From positions 1 to 64,000 of IMG/VR virus record IMGVR_UViG_3300009152_000046: a stretch of 64,000 nt of DNA. One strand, written 5' to 3'. Shown in pieces: positions 47,223 to 55,372 of this stretch; position 1 is the stretch's first letter, and every line of letters begins with the position of its first letter. This stretch comes from a virus. Under the pieces are notes generated by a model. That model searched no databases. It was not told the origin of the DNA and saw only the letters and a program-made list of their open reading frames with translations. Position numbers and translations under genes: made by a program.

Positions 47223-47837
47223 AGATTTCTTGTAGAGATTTCCAATATTTTCATATCGGAAAAGCTTGTTTAATCTAGAATTTGGAGTGACTGATATAAT
47301 ATCATAATTATGGGTCTTCAGCTTCTTAAAATTAGTTAGCATTGCTTCAAATCGAGGAAGGTACCAGTCGGCGCCAACAGTATTTGCAGAAGTATGATTT
47401 TCATCTTTCCAAAAATGACTAGGCTCTTGCCAAGTCAAAGAGATTCCAGCTAAATAAAATGTATATTGTTCATGCGGATTATTACGAATATCTCTAAACA
47501 ATTCAATAGAGTTAGTCACTGAATCTGGAAAAGCTCGTTTATTTTTTCTAGGATAAACCTTTGTCCATGGTGGAATAGCTGCATCATTTGATTTCTTTGC
47601 TTTTCTAATCCAATCGCTAGAAAAAATAGTAGAGTGCTGTTTAAGCTTCGCTAAAGTTTCAGGGTATCTGGAAAGTTCATTATTGATTACTAAGTCATTG
47701 AAGAAAAAATAATTTGGAATATATTTTAACCATATCCTGTTTATTCCAAGAGTAATAATGGATCGATCTAATTTATCAAATTCAATTGAATTGATTTGAG
47801 GATCGTTTCCTAAAACTAAGACTTTAACTTTTGCCAT
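47217..47837 (-). CDS. Glycan-island protein, MptE/DUF115-like or transferase-like
   Basis: 206 residues. It opens VKVLVLGNDPQINSIEFDKLD, a Rossmann-type loop (G-N-x-P), then ITLGINRIWLKYIPNYFFFND, the pattern seen in DUF115/MptE-like and sialyltransferase-type proteins of surface-glycan clusters. A NHTSANTVGADWYLPRFEAML segment is near residue 145. It is the 3'-most gene of the minus-strand island, overlapping the HAD gene upstream by 14 bases. It resembles in plan the gene at the other end (57394-58011), so the island is flanked by two related Rossmann-like proteins. Exact activity unknown. Confidence 0.6.
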   Translation of the reverse strand: MAKVKVLVLGNDPQINSIEFDKLDRSIITLGINRIWLKYIPNYFFFNDLVINNELSRYPETLAKLKQHSTIFSSDWIRKAKKSNDAAIPPWTKVYPRKNKRAFPDSVTNSIELFRDIRNNPHEQYTFYLAGISLTWQEPSHFWKDENHTSANTVGADWYLPRFEAMLTNFKKLKTHNYDIISVTPNSRLNKLFRYENIGNLYKKSL

Positions 47838-48129
47838 TTAACCAGTCTCTTGAATTTATATTTTTATCGTCAATGAAGAAATCATACGTCGGCTTTCCGA
47901 ACCTTAATTCGTGATATAGGACGCCCCAGGAAGAGAGTTGACCCTCAGTTAATTGTCTCCAATCCAATCCAGAAGAAGTCCCCCTAGCGGTCCAGAAAAC
48001 GATAGTATGTCCAGCTAAATATAGGTCATTCACCTTCTTAACCGCGTCTGGAATAGGTACTGCAGATTCGTATTCCATGTGATTAGCAAGAGTACAAATA
48101 GTATCGTCAATATCAATGAAATATATCAC
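47824..48129 (-). CDS. HAD-fold sugar-phosphate phosphatase-like protein
   Basis: 101 residues. Motif I MIYFIDIDDTICT (Asp6, Asp8), then PIPDAVKKVNDLYLAGHTIV, FWTARGTSSGLDWRQLTEGQ with the motif II Thr, and KPTYDFFIDDKNINS with the final acidic pair. This compact HAD type is common in capsule and LPS gene clusters, where it likely removes a phosphate from a sugar precursor, for instance a nonulosonic acid 9-phosphate. The specific substrate is inference from context; the pattern of motifs is directly visible. Overlaps both neighbours. Confidence 0.8.
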   Translation of the reverse strand: MIYFIDIDDTICTLANHMEYESAVPIPDAVKKVNDLYLAGHTIVFWTARGTSSGLDWRQLTEGQLSSWGVLYHELRFGKPTYDFFIDDKNINSRDWLNGKS

Positions 48130-48415
48130 CAGTAATCTCTAGGTTATTTTCCAATTTATATTTTTCCCAGTCTTCTGCATTCATTAGATCTGGAAATCTT
48201 TCTCCCTCATTACAAGAAACGTTGACATACATTTTTCCTGGTGTAGAACAGCCACAATATTTACAGTAGCCCTGTACCATGCAATCATCTTTACAGATTT
48301 CAGAACGATATAGCACTTGCTCACGCTCATGTTTTGGAAGAAGATGCATTTTATCGCCTAGCATTTTTAGGTTGCCTTCAATAAATTGAAAGACCTTTTT
48401 TGGTGTAATTTTCAT
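48113..48415 (-). CDS. Small Cys-rich protein in the glycan island (100 aa)
   Basis: Contains CKDDCMVQGYCKYCGC near residues 41-56 and a further Cys in VNVSCNEGERFP, a likely zinc or iron-sulfur site. The N-terminal 30 residues are basic and helical (KKVFQFIEGNLKMLG). Short Cys-rich proteins of this sort are found beside surface-sugar genes, with no established role known to me. It overlaps the NeuB-like gene by four bases and the HAD gene by 17, so it belongs to the same translated series. Confidence 0.6.
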   Translation of the reverse strand: MKITPKKVFQFIEGNLKMLGDKMHLLPKHEREQVLYRSEICKDDCMVQGYCKYCGCSTPGKMYVNVSCNEGERFPDLMNAEDWEKYKLENNLEITGDIFH

Positions 48416-49302
48416 TTTCCTCTAAGTGTTTTTCTTTTTGCAAGCTCAGATGCGATTACTTCACGTGGTCCATATCCGCCACGAGCAGCTTCAACATCAC
48501 GGATACTCTTTACTAATTTAATGAGTCCTTGCGGTTCAACTGATGCCATCTGATCGCTACCCCAAAGAGAGCGGTCTAGCGTAATATGTCGTTCTACCCA
48601 AGTTGCACCTAATATTGTAGCAGCAACGGTAGTCGTAAGACCAAATTCATGGCCAGAATAACCGACTTCAAATTTCTTTTCAAAATCATTACCTCTATTA
48701 ATATGTGATAAGTATGTAATATAGTCTAGGTTTAATTCTTCAATTGGCGATGGATATGTTGAATTAGTATGGAACACAACATCAGGTCGACCTGCTGCAA
48801 TGGCAAGATCAATTTCTTCTTGCGTGCTCATTCCAGTAGAAATTAGCAAAAAGTCAGAATTCTCTCTAGCATACTCTACTAAAGTTAGGTCATTAATTAA
48901 AGCTGAAGGTATTTTAGTCATAACTCCCCATTTACCATTAGGTAGCATTGTTTCAAAACCTCGCATAAAATCAACTGCACCCTTATCCCAAACTGAAGCA
49001 AACCACTTCATTCCTTTAGAATCACAATACTTGTCAATTTCTTTGTATGTTTCCTTTTCAAATTCAATATCACGCTTATATTGAAAGTATGTAGTTTCCT
49101 CTTTTCTCCAAGGAACGTTCTTTGCTTTTAATCTCTCAGCTTGAGGTACACATAGCTCTGGAGTTCTTTTTTGAAACTTAACATAGTCGACGCCAGCGAT
49201 AGACGCAACATCGATAAGTTTCATAGTATGCGCTAAAAACTTTTCAATATGGGTACCGTATGCATAATTAATTCCAATTTCAGCAATAATTTTAGTTTTC
49301 AT
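48412..49302 (-). CDS. neuB: Nonulosonic (sialic) acid synthase, NeuB-like
   Basis: 296 residues. The NeuB TIM-barrel signature is clear: AEIGINYAYGTH near residue 6, YVKFQKRTPELC near 40, MKWFASVWDKGAVDFM, LLISTGMSTQEEID near 150, VVFHTNSTYPSPIEE near 172 and GYSGHEFGLTTTVAA near 213, then ERHITLDRSLWGSDQ. The enzyme condenses phosphoenolpyruvate with a hexosamine-derived substrate to give a nonulosonic acid such as Neu5Ac, legionaminate or pseudaminate. The usual C-terminal antifreeze-like (SAF) domain of about 60 residues is missing. Which sugar is made cannot be read from sequence. Confidence 0.9.
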   Translation of the reverse strand: MKTKIIAEIGINYAYGTHIEKFLAHTMKLIDVASIAGVDYVKFQKRTPELCVPQAERLKAKNVPWRKEETTYFQYKRDIEFEKETYKEIDKYCDSKGMKWFASVWDKGAVDFMRGFETMLPNGKWGVMTKIPSALINDLTLVEYARENSDFLLISTGMSTQEEIDLAIAAGRPDVVFHTNSTYPSPIEELNLDYITYLSHINRGNDFEKKFEVGYSGHEFGLTTTVAATILGATWVERHITLDRSLWGSDQMASVEPQGLIKLVKSIRDVEAARGGYGPREVIASELAKRKTLRGK

Positions 49303-49307
49303 TTAAT

Positions 49308-50018
49308 TTAATTATTTTTCGAATACTGTTCCTCATCGTGATAACAAGTAAATTCATTTATGTAATAACTTTTTAGATTATTTTTTTTGATAAAGTTCCT
49401 AGACCTTTCCCACAAGTCTGCGTCGGCAGGTAACCCAACCTTTCCAGTTTCGGCAAAAAGATCCCTATATAGTAGAGGAATTTTTTTAAAATTCATACAC
49501 ACTGATGAGTGAATTAATTTACTGGATATTGGATAACCCTCAACAAATTTGGATTGAGAATAGAAATCTGGTAAAATTCGAATTGGCGTAATATGTGTGG
49601 ATTTAGTACACATCCAGTCTGCGCCAGTTCTAATTATACAATTATTAATTTCAGCCAAGTGATTTGGTTTCCAGTGGTCATCATGGTCAAGGTGACAAAT
49701 ATACTTAAATTCCTCTGCTTGTGCTGTTTCAATTGAACGATTAAGTGCGTTAACTCCACCGTATGACCATAGTGCTTTTTTATCAGTGTAATTATCTCGT
49801 TCCTTTGCAACATTAAGATTTTCAAAATGTAATTTATCAGATGGGTACTGAGAAATAATATCATTAATTTCTGTTAAATTTTCATATCGATCACCAATTA
49901 GAAATATTTTAAAATCAGAGTACGTCTGATTAAAGATTGAGTTAAGCGCTCTCTTTAAATAAAATGGAGTCTTATTGTCTGCACGTTGATAGGTCGCAAT
50001 TGAAATTGCAAGTTTCAT
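49308..50018 (-). CDS. GT2-type glycosyltransferase
   Basis: 236 residues, GT-A fold: ISIATYQRADNKTPFYLKRA near residue 4 (N-terminal nucleotide-binding strand), IFLIGDRY, ALWSYGGVNALNRSIETA, and YICHLDHDDHWKPNHL near 112 with the D-x-D-type metal site (DHDD). A single catalytic domain without membrane segments, so it acts in the cytoplasm on a soluble or membrane-bound acceptor. Sits six bases from the NeuB-like gene in the island. Confidence 0.8.
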   Translation of the reverse strand: MKLAISIATYQRADNKTPFYLKRALNSIFNQTYSDFKIFLIGDRYENLTEINDIISQYPSDKLHFENLNVAKERDNYTDKKALWSYGGVNALNRSIETAQAEEFKYICHLDHDDHWKPNHLAEINNCIIRTGADWMCTKSTHITPIRILPDFYSQSKFVEGYPISSKLIHSSVCMNFKKIPLLYRDLFAETGKVGLPADADLWERSRNFIKKNNLKSYYINEFTCYHDEEQYSKNN

Positions 50019-50038
50019 TTTCTACTAAATATTTTTTA

Positions 50039-50797
50039 TTAAATTAGCGTCCACTCACTAAGATACGTATCTGGAATAATATATTTTACATTTATGGTAT
50101 TGTCTTTAAACCATAGCCGTGGGGCAATCGTTTTAGCATTTGACAAATATGATCCCCACCAAGAAAAAGTACTATTTGCCATTACGAGATGTTTTGCCTG
50201 GGTTAAAACATAAAAATCTTCAATAACTGAATTTTTTATGTATTCACAATCTAATCCAATTGTATTTTTTGCTGCAACAATATTATCAGTCACGACTATT
50301 ACTCGTTTTGTTGGAAAAAAGGTTAATGCTTTTTTATAATATTCCCTATCTAATTGGTGCCAGGTAGTATGTCCTCCACCGGCATAGTCTCGATAATGCA
50401 TAATTACGCATTCATCAAAATCAATATTCAAATGATTGGTAATTGGCTTGGGTGTCAAAAAATGTTTAATTATGTCTGGACAATGATTAAAATATTTAGG
50501 TGAACCTAAATAGCCGTGTATGTTAACATTATCTGGAATATTGAACCCAACAAATCCGACATCTGCCCCATATAAATTTTTGGTCATTGCATGGATTCGA
50601 TAGGAGCCCGGTGACTCTATTTTAGGTAACGGATTAGTAAAATGTTCTTGATGTATCCATTCTGGAAAACCGTAAGAGAAGCCATTGTTAGTAGCTATTC
50701 CAATAACACTGGCGATTCTAAATAAAATGTTTCCTAAGCCACTATCACCTTTTCCAGTAAGCATAGTGTTATTATTGAGTAGAGATGTTGTAATCAT
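50039..50797 (-). CDS. Fucosyltransferase-like protein (GT11 type)
   Basis: 252 residues. GDSGLGNILFRIASVIGIA near residue 18 (the G-x-G-N-x-x-F motif of GT11 alpha-1,2-fucosyltransferases), a central VIMHYRDYAGGGHTTW region near 132, VIVVTDNIVAAKN near 165, and LVMANSTFSWWGSYLS near 205 (the S-T-F-S-W-W-x motif). The arrangement is that of GDP-fucose-dependent transferases. Donor identity (GDP-fucose or a related sugar) is family-based; no GDP-fucose synthesis gene is seen in the window. Confidence 0.8.
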   Translation of the reverse strand: MITTSLLNNNTMLTGKGDSGLGNILFRIASVIGIATNNGFSYGFPEWIHQEHFTNPLPKIESPGSYRIHAMTKNLYGADVGFVGFNIPDNVNIHGYLGSPKYFNHCPDIIKHFLTPKPITNHLNIDFDECVIMHYRDYAGGGHTTWHQLDREYYKKALTFFPTKRVIVVTDNIVAAKNTIGLDCEYIKNSVIEDFYVLTQAKHLVMANSTFSWWGSYLSNAKTIAPRLWFKDNTINVKYIIPDTYLSEWTLI

Positions 50798-50801
50798 AAT
50801 T

Positions 50802-51584
50802 TTAAATTATATTAATATTTTCACTTTTATGCCAAGGTCTAGATGGAGCACCGGCATATGGATCTAGCGCTGCTCCAACATCAATTTGAGTGATGTTTGG
50901 ATATTTAAAAAACATTTTACTAAACAGCATTTTACCAGTAACTGCACATCCATATATTATTACAGGATCTTTTATTTTATCTAAAAGTAAAGTAAGGGAC
51001 TCCTCATAATTTTCGTGGTATTCCCAAGAATAAGTTATTGGGGTGGTAATATGATATTTTTCGATACACTGAAATTTCATATTTTTTTGATGATTCGGTC
51101 CGACTAGTATAACTCGTCTATCTCTAAGAGATTTAAAAAACTCATTAAGCCCATAGTAAACATACATATGCATAAAAGTTATGCAATTAATAGATAAGGC
51201 GTCAGTATGTTTAAACCTTTGATAAAAGGCATCAAGTATAGAACTATAGTTTTTATGGCGGGTATAGATATCATCTATACACGGTGTTCTATTTTCTATA
51301 CCAATTGTTAGATTTAGATCATTTGTCTCTTCTTTATATTTAAAGATTGGGTCGAGTGACTTTTCATAAATAGTTCGATATGGCTCTTCAAGTATAGTAT
51401 TTTGAGGAATGTTTAAATACGCTTTTATATCACCATCCCCCATTCTTAAAAAAGAAAAATTAATATTATTTTTAATTAATTGTATAATTTTATTATACGT
51501 TTCTTCAGAAGAGTGGGGAGTAGTCGGATACGTCCATTTTTCCCAGTTTTTCGCAATATGCGTATCGTTTCGTTTAGGCAGCAT
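50802..51584 (-). CDS. GT-D-fold glycosyltransferase-like protein
   Basis: The ATG at 51584 is preferred; a GTG 48 nt upstream would overlap a small frame on the same strand. 260 residues: FSFLRMGDGDIKAY near residue 41 (the GT-D metal/sugar-nucleotide D-x-D region), RVILVGPNHQKNM near 153, PVIIYGCAVTGKML near 206, and QIDVGAALDPYAG near 233, typical of the GT-D family found in surface-glycan clusters. The donor is unknown. Base composition is markedly AT-rich. Confidence 0.7.
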   Translation of the reverse strand: MLPKRNDTHIAKNWEKWTYPTTPHSSEETYNKIIQLIKNNINFSFLRMGDGDIKAYLNIPQNTILEEPYRTIYEKSLDPIFKYKEETNDLNLTIGIENRTPCIDDIYTRHKNYSSILDAFYQRFKHTDALSINCITFMHMYVYYGLNEFFKSLRDRRVILVGPNHQKNMKFQCIEKYHITTPITYSWEYHENYEESLTLLLDKIKDPVIIYGCAVTGKMLFSKMFFKYPNITQIDVGAALDPYAGAPSRPWHKSENINII

Positions 51585-51588
51585 AAAT

Positions 51589-51699
51589 TTATATCTTTTC
51601 TCTAATTGATGAATTTGTGCCAAAATAAACACAGTCTCCTATTACTATTGCGCGACTATCATCTGGGCAATATGCAGTAATTGAGATTAAATCTTTCAT
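51589..51699 (-). pseudogene. Possible remnant of a glycosyltransferase N-terminus (36 codons)
   Basis: An ATG at 51699 overlaps the stop of the dioxygenase gene (ATGA) and opens MKDLISITAYCPDDSRAIVI, a sequence typical of the first strand of GT-A-type glycosyltransferases, but the frame stops after 36 codons. It overlaps the 5' part of the GT-D gene in another frame. Either a short real peptide or, more likely, a truncated gene head left by recombination. Confidence 0.35.
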
Positions 51700-52490
51700 A
51701 TTATTTGATCCTGGTCTTTTTTATAAAATCTTTTATTTTCAGGTTGGTACCATTCATACAAAGATGCAGGTACCCTTGAGTGATATCCTAATAATTGTTG
51801 TAATTCAAAACTAAACTCATCAATCCTGTCGTAACCAATTGCTCTTGGGTAATCTAATAATTGTTTCATGAACGGTTTACTTACGGTTATTGGGATTGCT
51901 CTTCTATGATCTTGTGTTATATTTAGTGCCGATGAATGCCAAACATTAGCGTTAAAAACTATCATGTCGCCCTTTTTACCAACGGCTTGTATAGCGTTTT
52001 GAAAAAATTCTTCGTCACTTGGTTTTTTTTTATCTAAATGAGAATAAGGCAATAGATATGTCGCTCCATTTTCAATTGTAAAATCATCCACCATTAATAA
52101 ACAATTTAACATAATTGGGAAATCACCAGAATAAAATCTTAAATCTCGGTGAACAATTGCCGAGAAATTTGGTTGATTTGGTAGATTATCCAATCCACTA
52201 AATGAATTAATAATACACTTACTATTAAAAAAAGATTCCGAAAGGAACTCAAAGAATTTTTTACTTTGAATATCTTCCAATAAATTAATGAATATTGGAT
52301 TACTTAATAACACATGAAGAGCAACTCCATTAGTTTGAATATCATTATTGTTATTTAATTGAGTTTCTCTATGCTCAATAAATGCTTTGTCCAAAGCATC
52401 CCTTAACAAATCTAACCAATTTTCATTGACTAAATTTCGGATAATTGTATACCCTTGTTCTTTTAACTCTATGCTATTTTCTTTTTTCAT
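51696..52490 (-). CDS. Phytanoyl-CoA dioxygenase-type (PhyH) Fe(II)/2-oxoglutarate enzyme
   Basis: 264 residues. The dioxygenase metal triad is visible as H-x-D in AIVHRDLRFYSG near residue 113 and the distal His in NANVWHSSALNIT near 181, followed by RRAIPITVS with the 2-oxoglutarate-binding Arg. Size and plan match PhyH-like proteins. In surface-glycan clusters such enzymes hydroxylate or oxidise a sugar or lipid group. The substrate is unknown. It overlaps the NeuD-like gene by four bases. Confidence 0.75.
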   Translation of the reverse strand: MKKENSIELKEQGYTIIRNLVNENWLDLLRDALDKAFIEHRETQLNNNNDIQTNGVALHVLLSNPIFINLLEDIQSKKFFEFLSESFFNSKCIINSFSGLDNLPNQPNFSAIVHRDLRFYSGDFPIMLNCLLMVDDFTIENGATYLLPYSHLDKKKPSDEEFFQNAIQAVGKKGDMIVFNANVWHSSALNITQDHRRAIPITVSKPFMKQLLDYPRAIGYDRIDEFSFELQQLLGYHSRVPASLYEWYQPENKRFYKKDQDQII

Positions 52491-53152
52491 TTTAAAAATT
52501 TTTCGTTTTGAGCTCTTTCTCTTATAATTTTAGCAGGATTTCCATATGCTAAAACATTTGGTGGTAATGATTTAAGAACAACGCTACCAGCACCAACAAC
52601 TGTATTTTCTCCAATTTCTAATCTATCTAAAACAGTAACGCCTAAAGTTAATGCGGAGAATTTACCCATTTTAACATAACCACCAGTCACTGAACCTGCA
52701 GAAATACTTGCAAAATCAGAAATTACACAATCATGTTCGACTTGTGCACCGGTTGCAAAAAATGTAAAATCACCAATTGTAGCTTTTGGATTAAATATTA
52801 CTCCAGCCATTGCAACAACACCAACACCAATTGAAACGTAATTTCCAATTATGACTGATGGATGTATTGCATTTACAAATTCGAAATTAGGCATTCTACT
52901 AACAATGTCATTATAGACTAATTGTCTTGACCAATTATCTCCAATGGTTATGATACCACAATCAATGTAATATCTTTTGCATAATTCAACAATATCAGTT
53001 TGTCTTCCAAGGACTGGATAATCAAATCTAATACTTCCAATTTCTTGAACTGAATCGATTATACCAACAATGTTGTACTTACCTTCACGTTCAATAATAT
53101 CTATGCAATAATGTGCTTGGTTTCCTCCACCAATTAAAACTATATTTTTCAT
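52487..53152 (-). CDS. NeuD/PglD-like sugar O/N-acyltransferase
   Basis: 221 residues. An N-terminal Rossmann part (NIVLIGGGNQAHYCIDII, residues 3-20) for substrate binding is followed by a left-handed beta-helix of hexapeptide repeats (HPSVIIGNYVSIGVGVVAMA, TIGDFTFFATGAQVEHD, VISDFASISAGSVTGGY, IGENTVVGAGSVVLKS) ending NVLAYGNPAKIIRER. This is the NeuD/PglD family, acetyl-CoA-dependent acyltransferases acting on UDP-sugars or nonulosonic acids. With NeuB, NeuA and an aminotransferase nearby it would add an acetyl group to the sialic-acid-like sugar. Catalytic His is expected at H in VEHD. Confidence 0.85.
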   Translation of the reverse strand: MKNIVLIGGGNQAHYCIDIIEREGKYNIVGIIDSVQEIGSIRFDYPVLGRQTDIVELCKRYYIDCGIITIGDNWSRQLVYNDIVSRMPNFEFVNAIHPSVIIGNYVSIGVGVVAMAGVIFNPKATIGDFTFFATGAQVEHDCVISDFASISAGSVTGGYVKMGKFSALTLGVTVLDRLEIGENTVVGAGSVVLKSLPPNVLAYGNPAKIIRERAQNEKFLK

Positions 53153-53778
53153 TTTTTATAAATTTCAAATTTTGATAAATCAGGATAAGGTAATTCTAAA
53201 TCAGCATTATGTTTTTTAGTACCATCGGTATTATAGAACTGGCCCATTAATAGAAGTCCACGAGCAGCTAGTTCAGGCATCATATAAAAATTCCATCCTA
53301 ACATATCAAAATTATCATCATGATATGAACATTCACGGCGACCGCTATATCGAGCTCGTTTAAACCACATGTATGCATCATGATTATCAGTTAAGATCGC
53401 ACCGCCTTTACTTAATTTAAAGTGTTTGTATGGACCAGTAAATGAGATACACATATGAGTTCCAGGTTTATACATGTCTGCAGTAAAGCTTAATGCTGAA
53501 TCCCAAACATTACTTGGAGCCAATTGATATGCACCTTTAATTGTTCGCCCTTCAACTGGTGTAAAATTTATTTTAGCGCCAGCATGGATAATTTCACAAG
53601 GAACAGAAGGATATGTTCTTGCAGGTATCGTGATTTCCATACCTTCTACTTTTTCGTACATTAACGCTAAAAAAAGCGCATTACTTTGATTATCGACAGT
53701 TATTACATATGGGGCGCCAGTGTAGTCGCCTAATGCTTTTTCAAAGTCTTCAGTTATTTTGTATACTCCGTTTGCCAT
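53149..53778 (-). CDS. DegT/DnrJ/EryC1-type aminotransferase, short form
   Basis: 209 residues, about half the usual length (near 370). Visible are YVITVDNQSNALFLALM near residue 24 (PLP-phosphate-type loop), ITIPARTYPSVPCEIIHAG near 48, VWDSALSFTADM near 92, and CISFTGPYKHFKLSKGGAILT near 110-130 with the Lys expected to bind PLP. The C-terminal domain of the family is largely missing. It could aminate a nucleotide sugar, but full activity from half a chain is uncertain. Preceded by a minus-strand late-type box. Confidence 0.7.
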   Translation of the reverse strand: MANGVYKITEDFEKALGDYTGAPYVITVDNQSNALFLALMYEKVEGMEITIPARTYPSVPCEIIHAGAKINFTPVEGRTIKGAYQLAPSNVWDSALSFTADMYKPGTHMCISFTGPYKHFKLSKGGAILTDNHDAYMWFKRARYSGRRECSYHDDNFDMLGWNFYMMPELAARGLLLMGQFYNTDGTKKHNADLELPYPDLSKFEIYKK

Positions 53779-53799
53779 GTTATTCTATTTTTTTTATAT

Positions 53800-53809
53800 T
53801 TTATTTATT
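53800..53809 (-). promoter_or_regulatory. Late-type box inside the glycan island
   Basis: Reads AATAAATAAA on the minus strand, 31 nt before the ATG at 53778; overlaps the stop codon of the GT2 gene upstream. Suggests the 3' half of the island can be made late. Confidence 0.45.
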
Positions 53810-54512
53810 TTATTTTTGAGAAGGTCGGTTTAAAATTACAGTATTCAAAACACACATCGAGTCTTCCATGTGGGAAACCTAATTTTTTATATTCAGATAT
53901 ATCTTTATTTGAAATTCCAGGAATTCTAGGAGTCACTCCTTGAAAATGTATTATTGGAGAACTAGTAGCGATTGCAAATTTCCAACCTTTTTTATATAAC
54001 ATTTCATACAAGTAATCGTCTCCACAGAAAAAGCTTAGAGTCTGAGGTATTTGAGAGTATGCAGAACGCCTCATTGTAAAATCCCAGCCCTGACGATATT
54101 TGTCTGAAAAAATTTTATAATTTAGTGGAGTGCAGGTTTGATAGTTAAGATGATTTGTAGCATGCGACACACAGCCAACAGTTGATTCTTTTTCAAAAAT
54201 ATCAAGAGTATCCTTTACAAAATTTTTAGGAATAATTACGTCATTATTTAGAAAGCAGTAATACTCATATTGATTTTGGCGTACAAATCCATTCCATAAA
54301 TGGTTCAATGGAATATTTTGTCCATTGTATTGTATGCGCTCAATAAAAGGATATTTTAGTGAACTTAAAATATTTTTAGTATTTGGCTCAGTTGATCCAT
54401 TGTCAATTATAGTCAACTTAAAATCAGTAGACGTCTGTTCAGAAAGTTGTCGAACGACGTCAGCGGTATAATTGATATGGTTTCGATTAATTACAATTAT
54501 TCCAAGTTTCAT
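53805..54512 (-). CDS. GT2-type glycosyltransferase
   Basis: 235 residues, GT-A fold. GIIVINRNHINYTADVVRQL near residue 4, LTIIDNGSTEPNTKNIL near 33, YYCFLNNDVIIPKNFV near 85 with the N-D-D/N-N-D metal-type motif, and FFCGDDYLYEMLYKKGWKFA near 162 with the catalytic-region GDD. Rhamnosyl- or glucosyltransferase-like, but the donor is unknown. Overlaps the GT4-type gene by four bases. Confidence 0.8.
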   Translation of the reverse strand: MKLGIIVINRNHINYTADVVRQLSEQTSTDFKLTIIDNGSTEPNTKNILSSLKYPFIERIQYNGQNIPLNHLWNGFVRQNQYEYYCFLNNDVIIPKNFVKDTLDIFEKESTVGCVSHATNHLNYQTCTPLNYKIFSDKYRQGWDFTMRRSAYSQIPQTLSFFCGDDYLYEMLYKKGWKFAIATSSPIIHFQGVTPRIPGISNKDISEYKKLGFPHGRLDVCFEYCNFKPTFSKIK

Positions 54513-55372
54513 AAAGTATCGTATATTTTAGTAAATTCATTGACTATTGTTTGAGGATGCCAATGTTTATTCATCCAAGCACGACTTGCATCTCCTTTAC
54601 TTAAGATTGATTCAATTCCGCTATCAATAATTTTACAGAGTTCAAGTTCTAAGTCAGTGCTCCATATGTTAACAAATGGAGAAATAGTTGCACCAGACGA
54701 TGATAATAAAACCCGTTCTACTTCAGGAGAAAGAGAGCAAATTGTCATCTTTCCAAGAGCCAGGCCCTCTAGTCCAGAACGGTGATAACTTGCAGTCACA
54801 CATTCATCAATAATAATATTACAATTAGACTTGCGAGCAATACATTGATCTAGAGGAACTCCAGTAATAATGTCGATTTCAACGTCAGTTCCATATATTT
54901 TTTTAATTTTAGTTAGAACAGCAAGTGTGACTGAATATCCTTTATCATGCCATTGACCCATTTTAGTAGACCTGCTTGGAGAAAATCCTATTCTAACGAC
55001 ATTGCTTATAGACTTTGGTGTGTATTGAGCAGTTGTGAAATCGATAACATTTCTGACAATTTTGCAATTTGAATATTGAGGAAGAGTTGCATGGTATTGC
55101 GAAATAACAAGACGATTATCGACTCGGCTTTTTAGGTCTACTTGAAACGGTTCGCTATGATATTGCAAAATAGTTTTCTTACCTCGATTTACTGAAGGAA
55201 GACGATTATGCGCATGTAAAATATCATATCGAGCAGCTGACTCTGGTCTAGCTGCTCCATGCCCTATCATAGAACATCGATAACTTTTGCTAAATTTATT
55301 AATAGCAGAAGCAAGTTCGACTGGAGCTTTTGCTATTGGAGTAGCGCTATAATGATATACTGTTTTTATCAT
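54509..55372 (-). CDS. GT4-type (GT-B) glycosyltransferase
   Basis: 287 residues. VYHYSATPIAKAPVELASAI near residue 4, a short N-lobe with DILHAHNRLPS near 50 and KTILQYHSEPFQVDL near 65, then IGFSPSRSTKMGQWHDKGY near 128 (C-lobe nucleotide site) and YHRSGLEGLALGKMTICS near 196, where the E-x-x-A-x-G/S pattern of GT4 donor binding appears (EGLALG). Somewhat shorter than typical GT4 proteins. Overlaps the next gene by four bases. Confidence 0.75.
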   Translation of the reverse strand: MIKTVYHYSATPIAKAPVELASAINKFSKSYRCSMIGHGAARPESAARYDILHAHNRLPSVNRGKKTILQYHSEPFQVDLKSRVDNRLVISQYHATLPQYSNCKIVRNVIDFTTAQYTPKSISNVVRIGFSPSRSTKMGQWHDKGYSVTLAVLTKIKKIYGTDVEIDIITGVPLDQCIARKSNCNIIIDECVTASYHRSGLEGLALGKMTICSLSPEVERVLLSSSGATISPFVNIWSTDLELELCKIIDSGIESILSKGDASRAWMNKHWHPQTIVNEFTKIYDTL

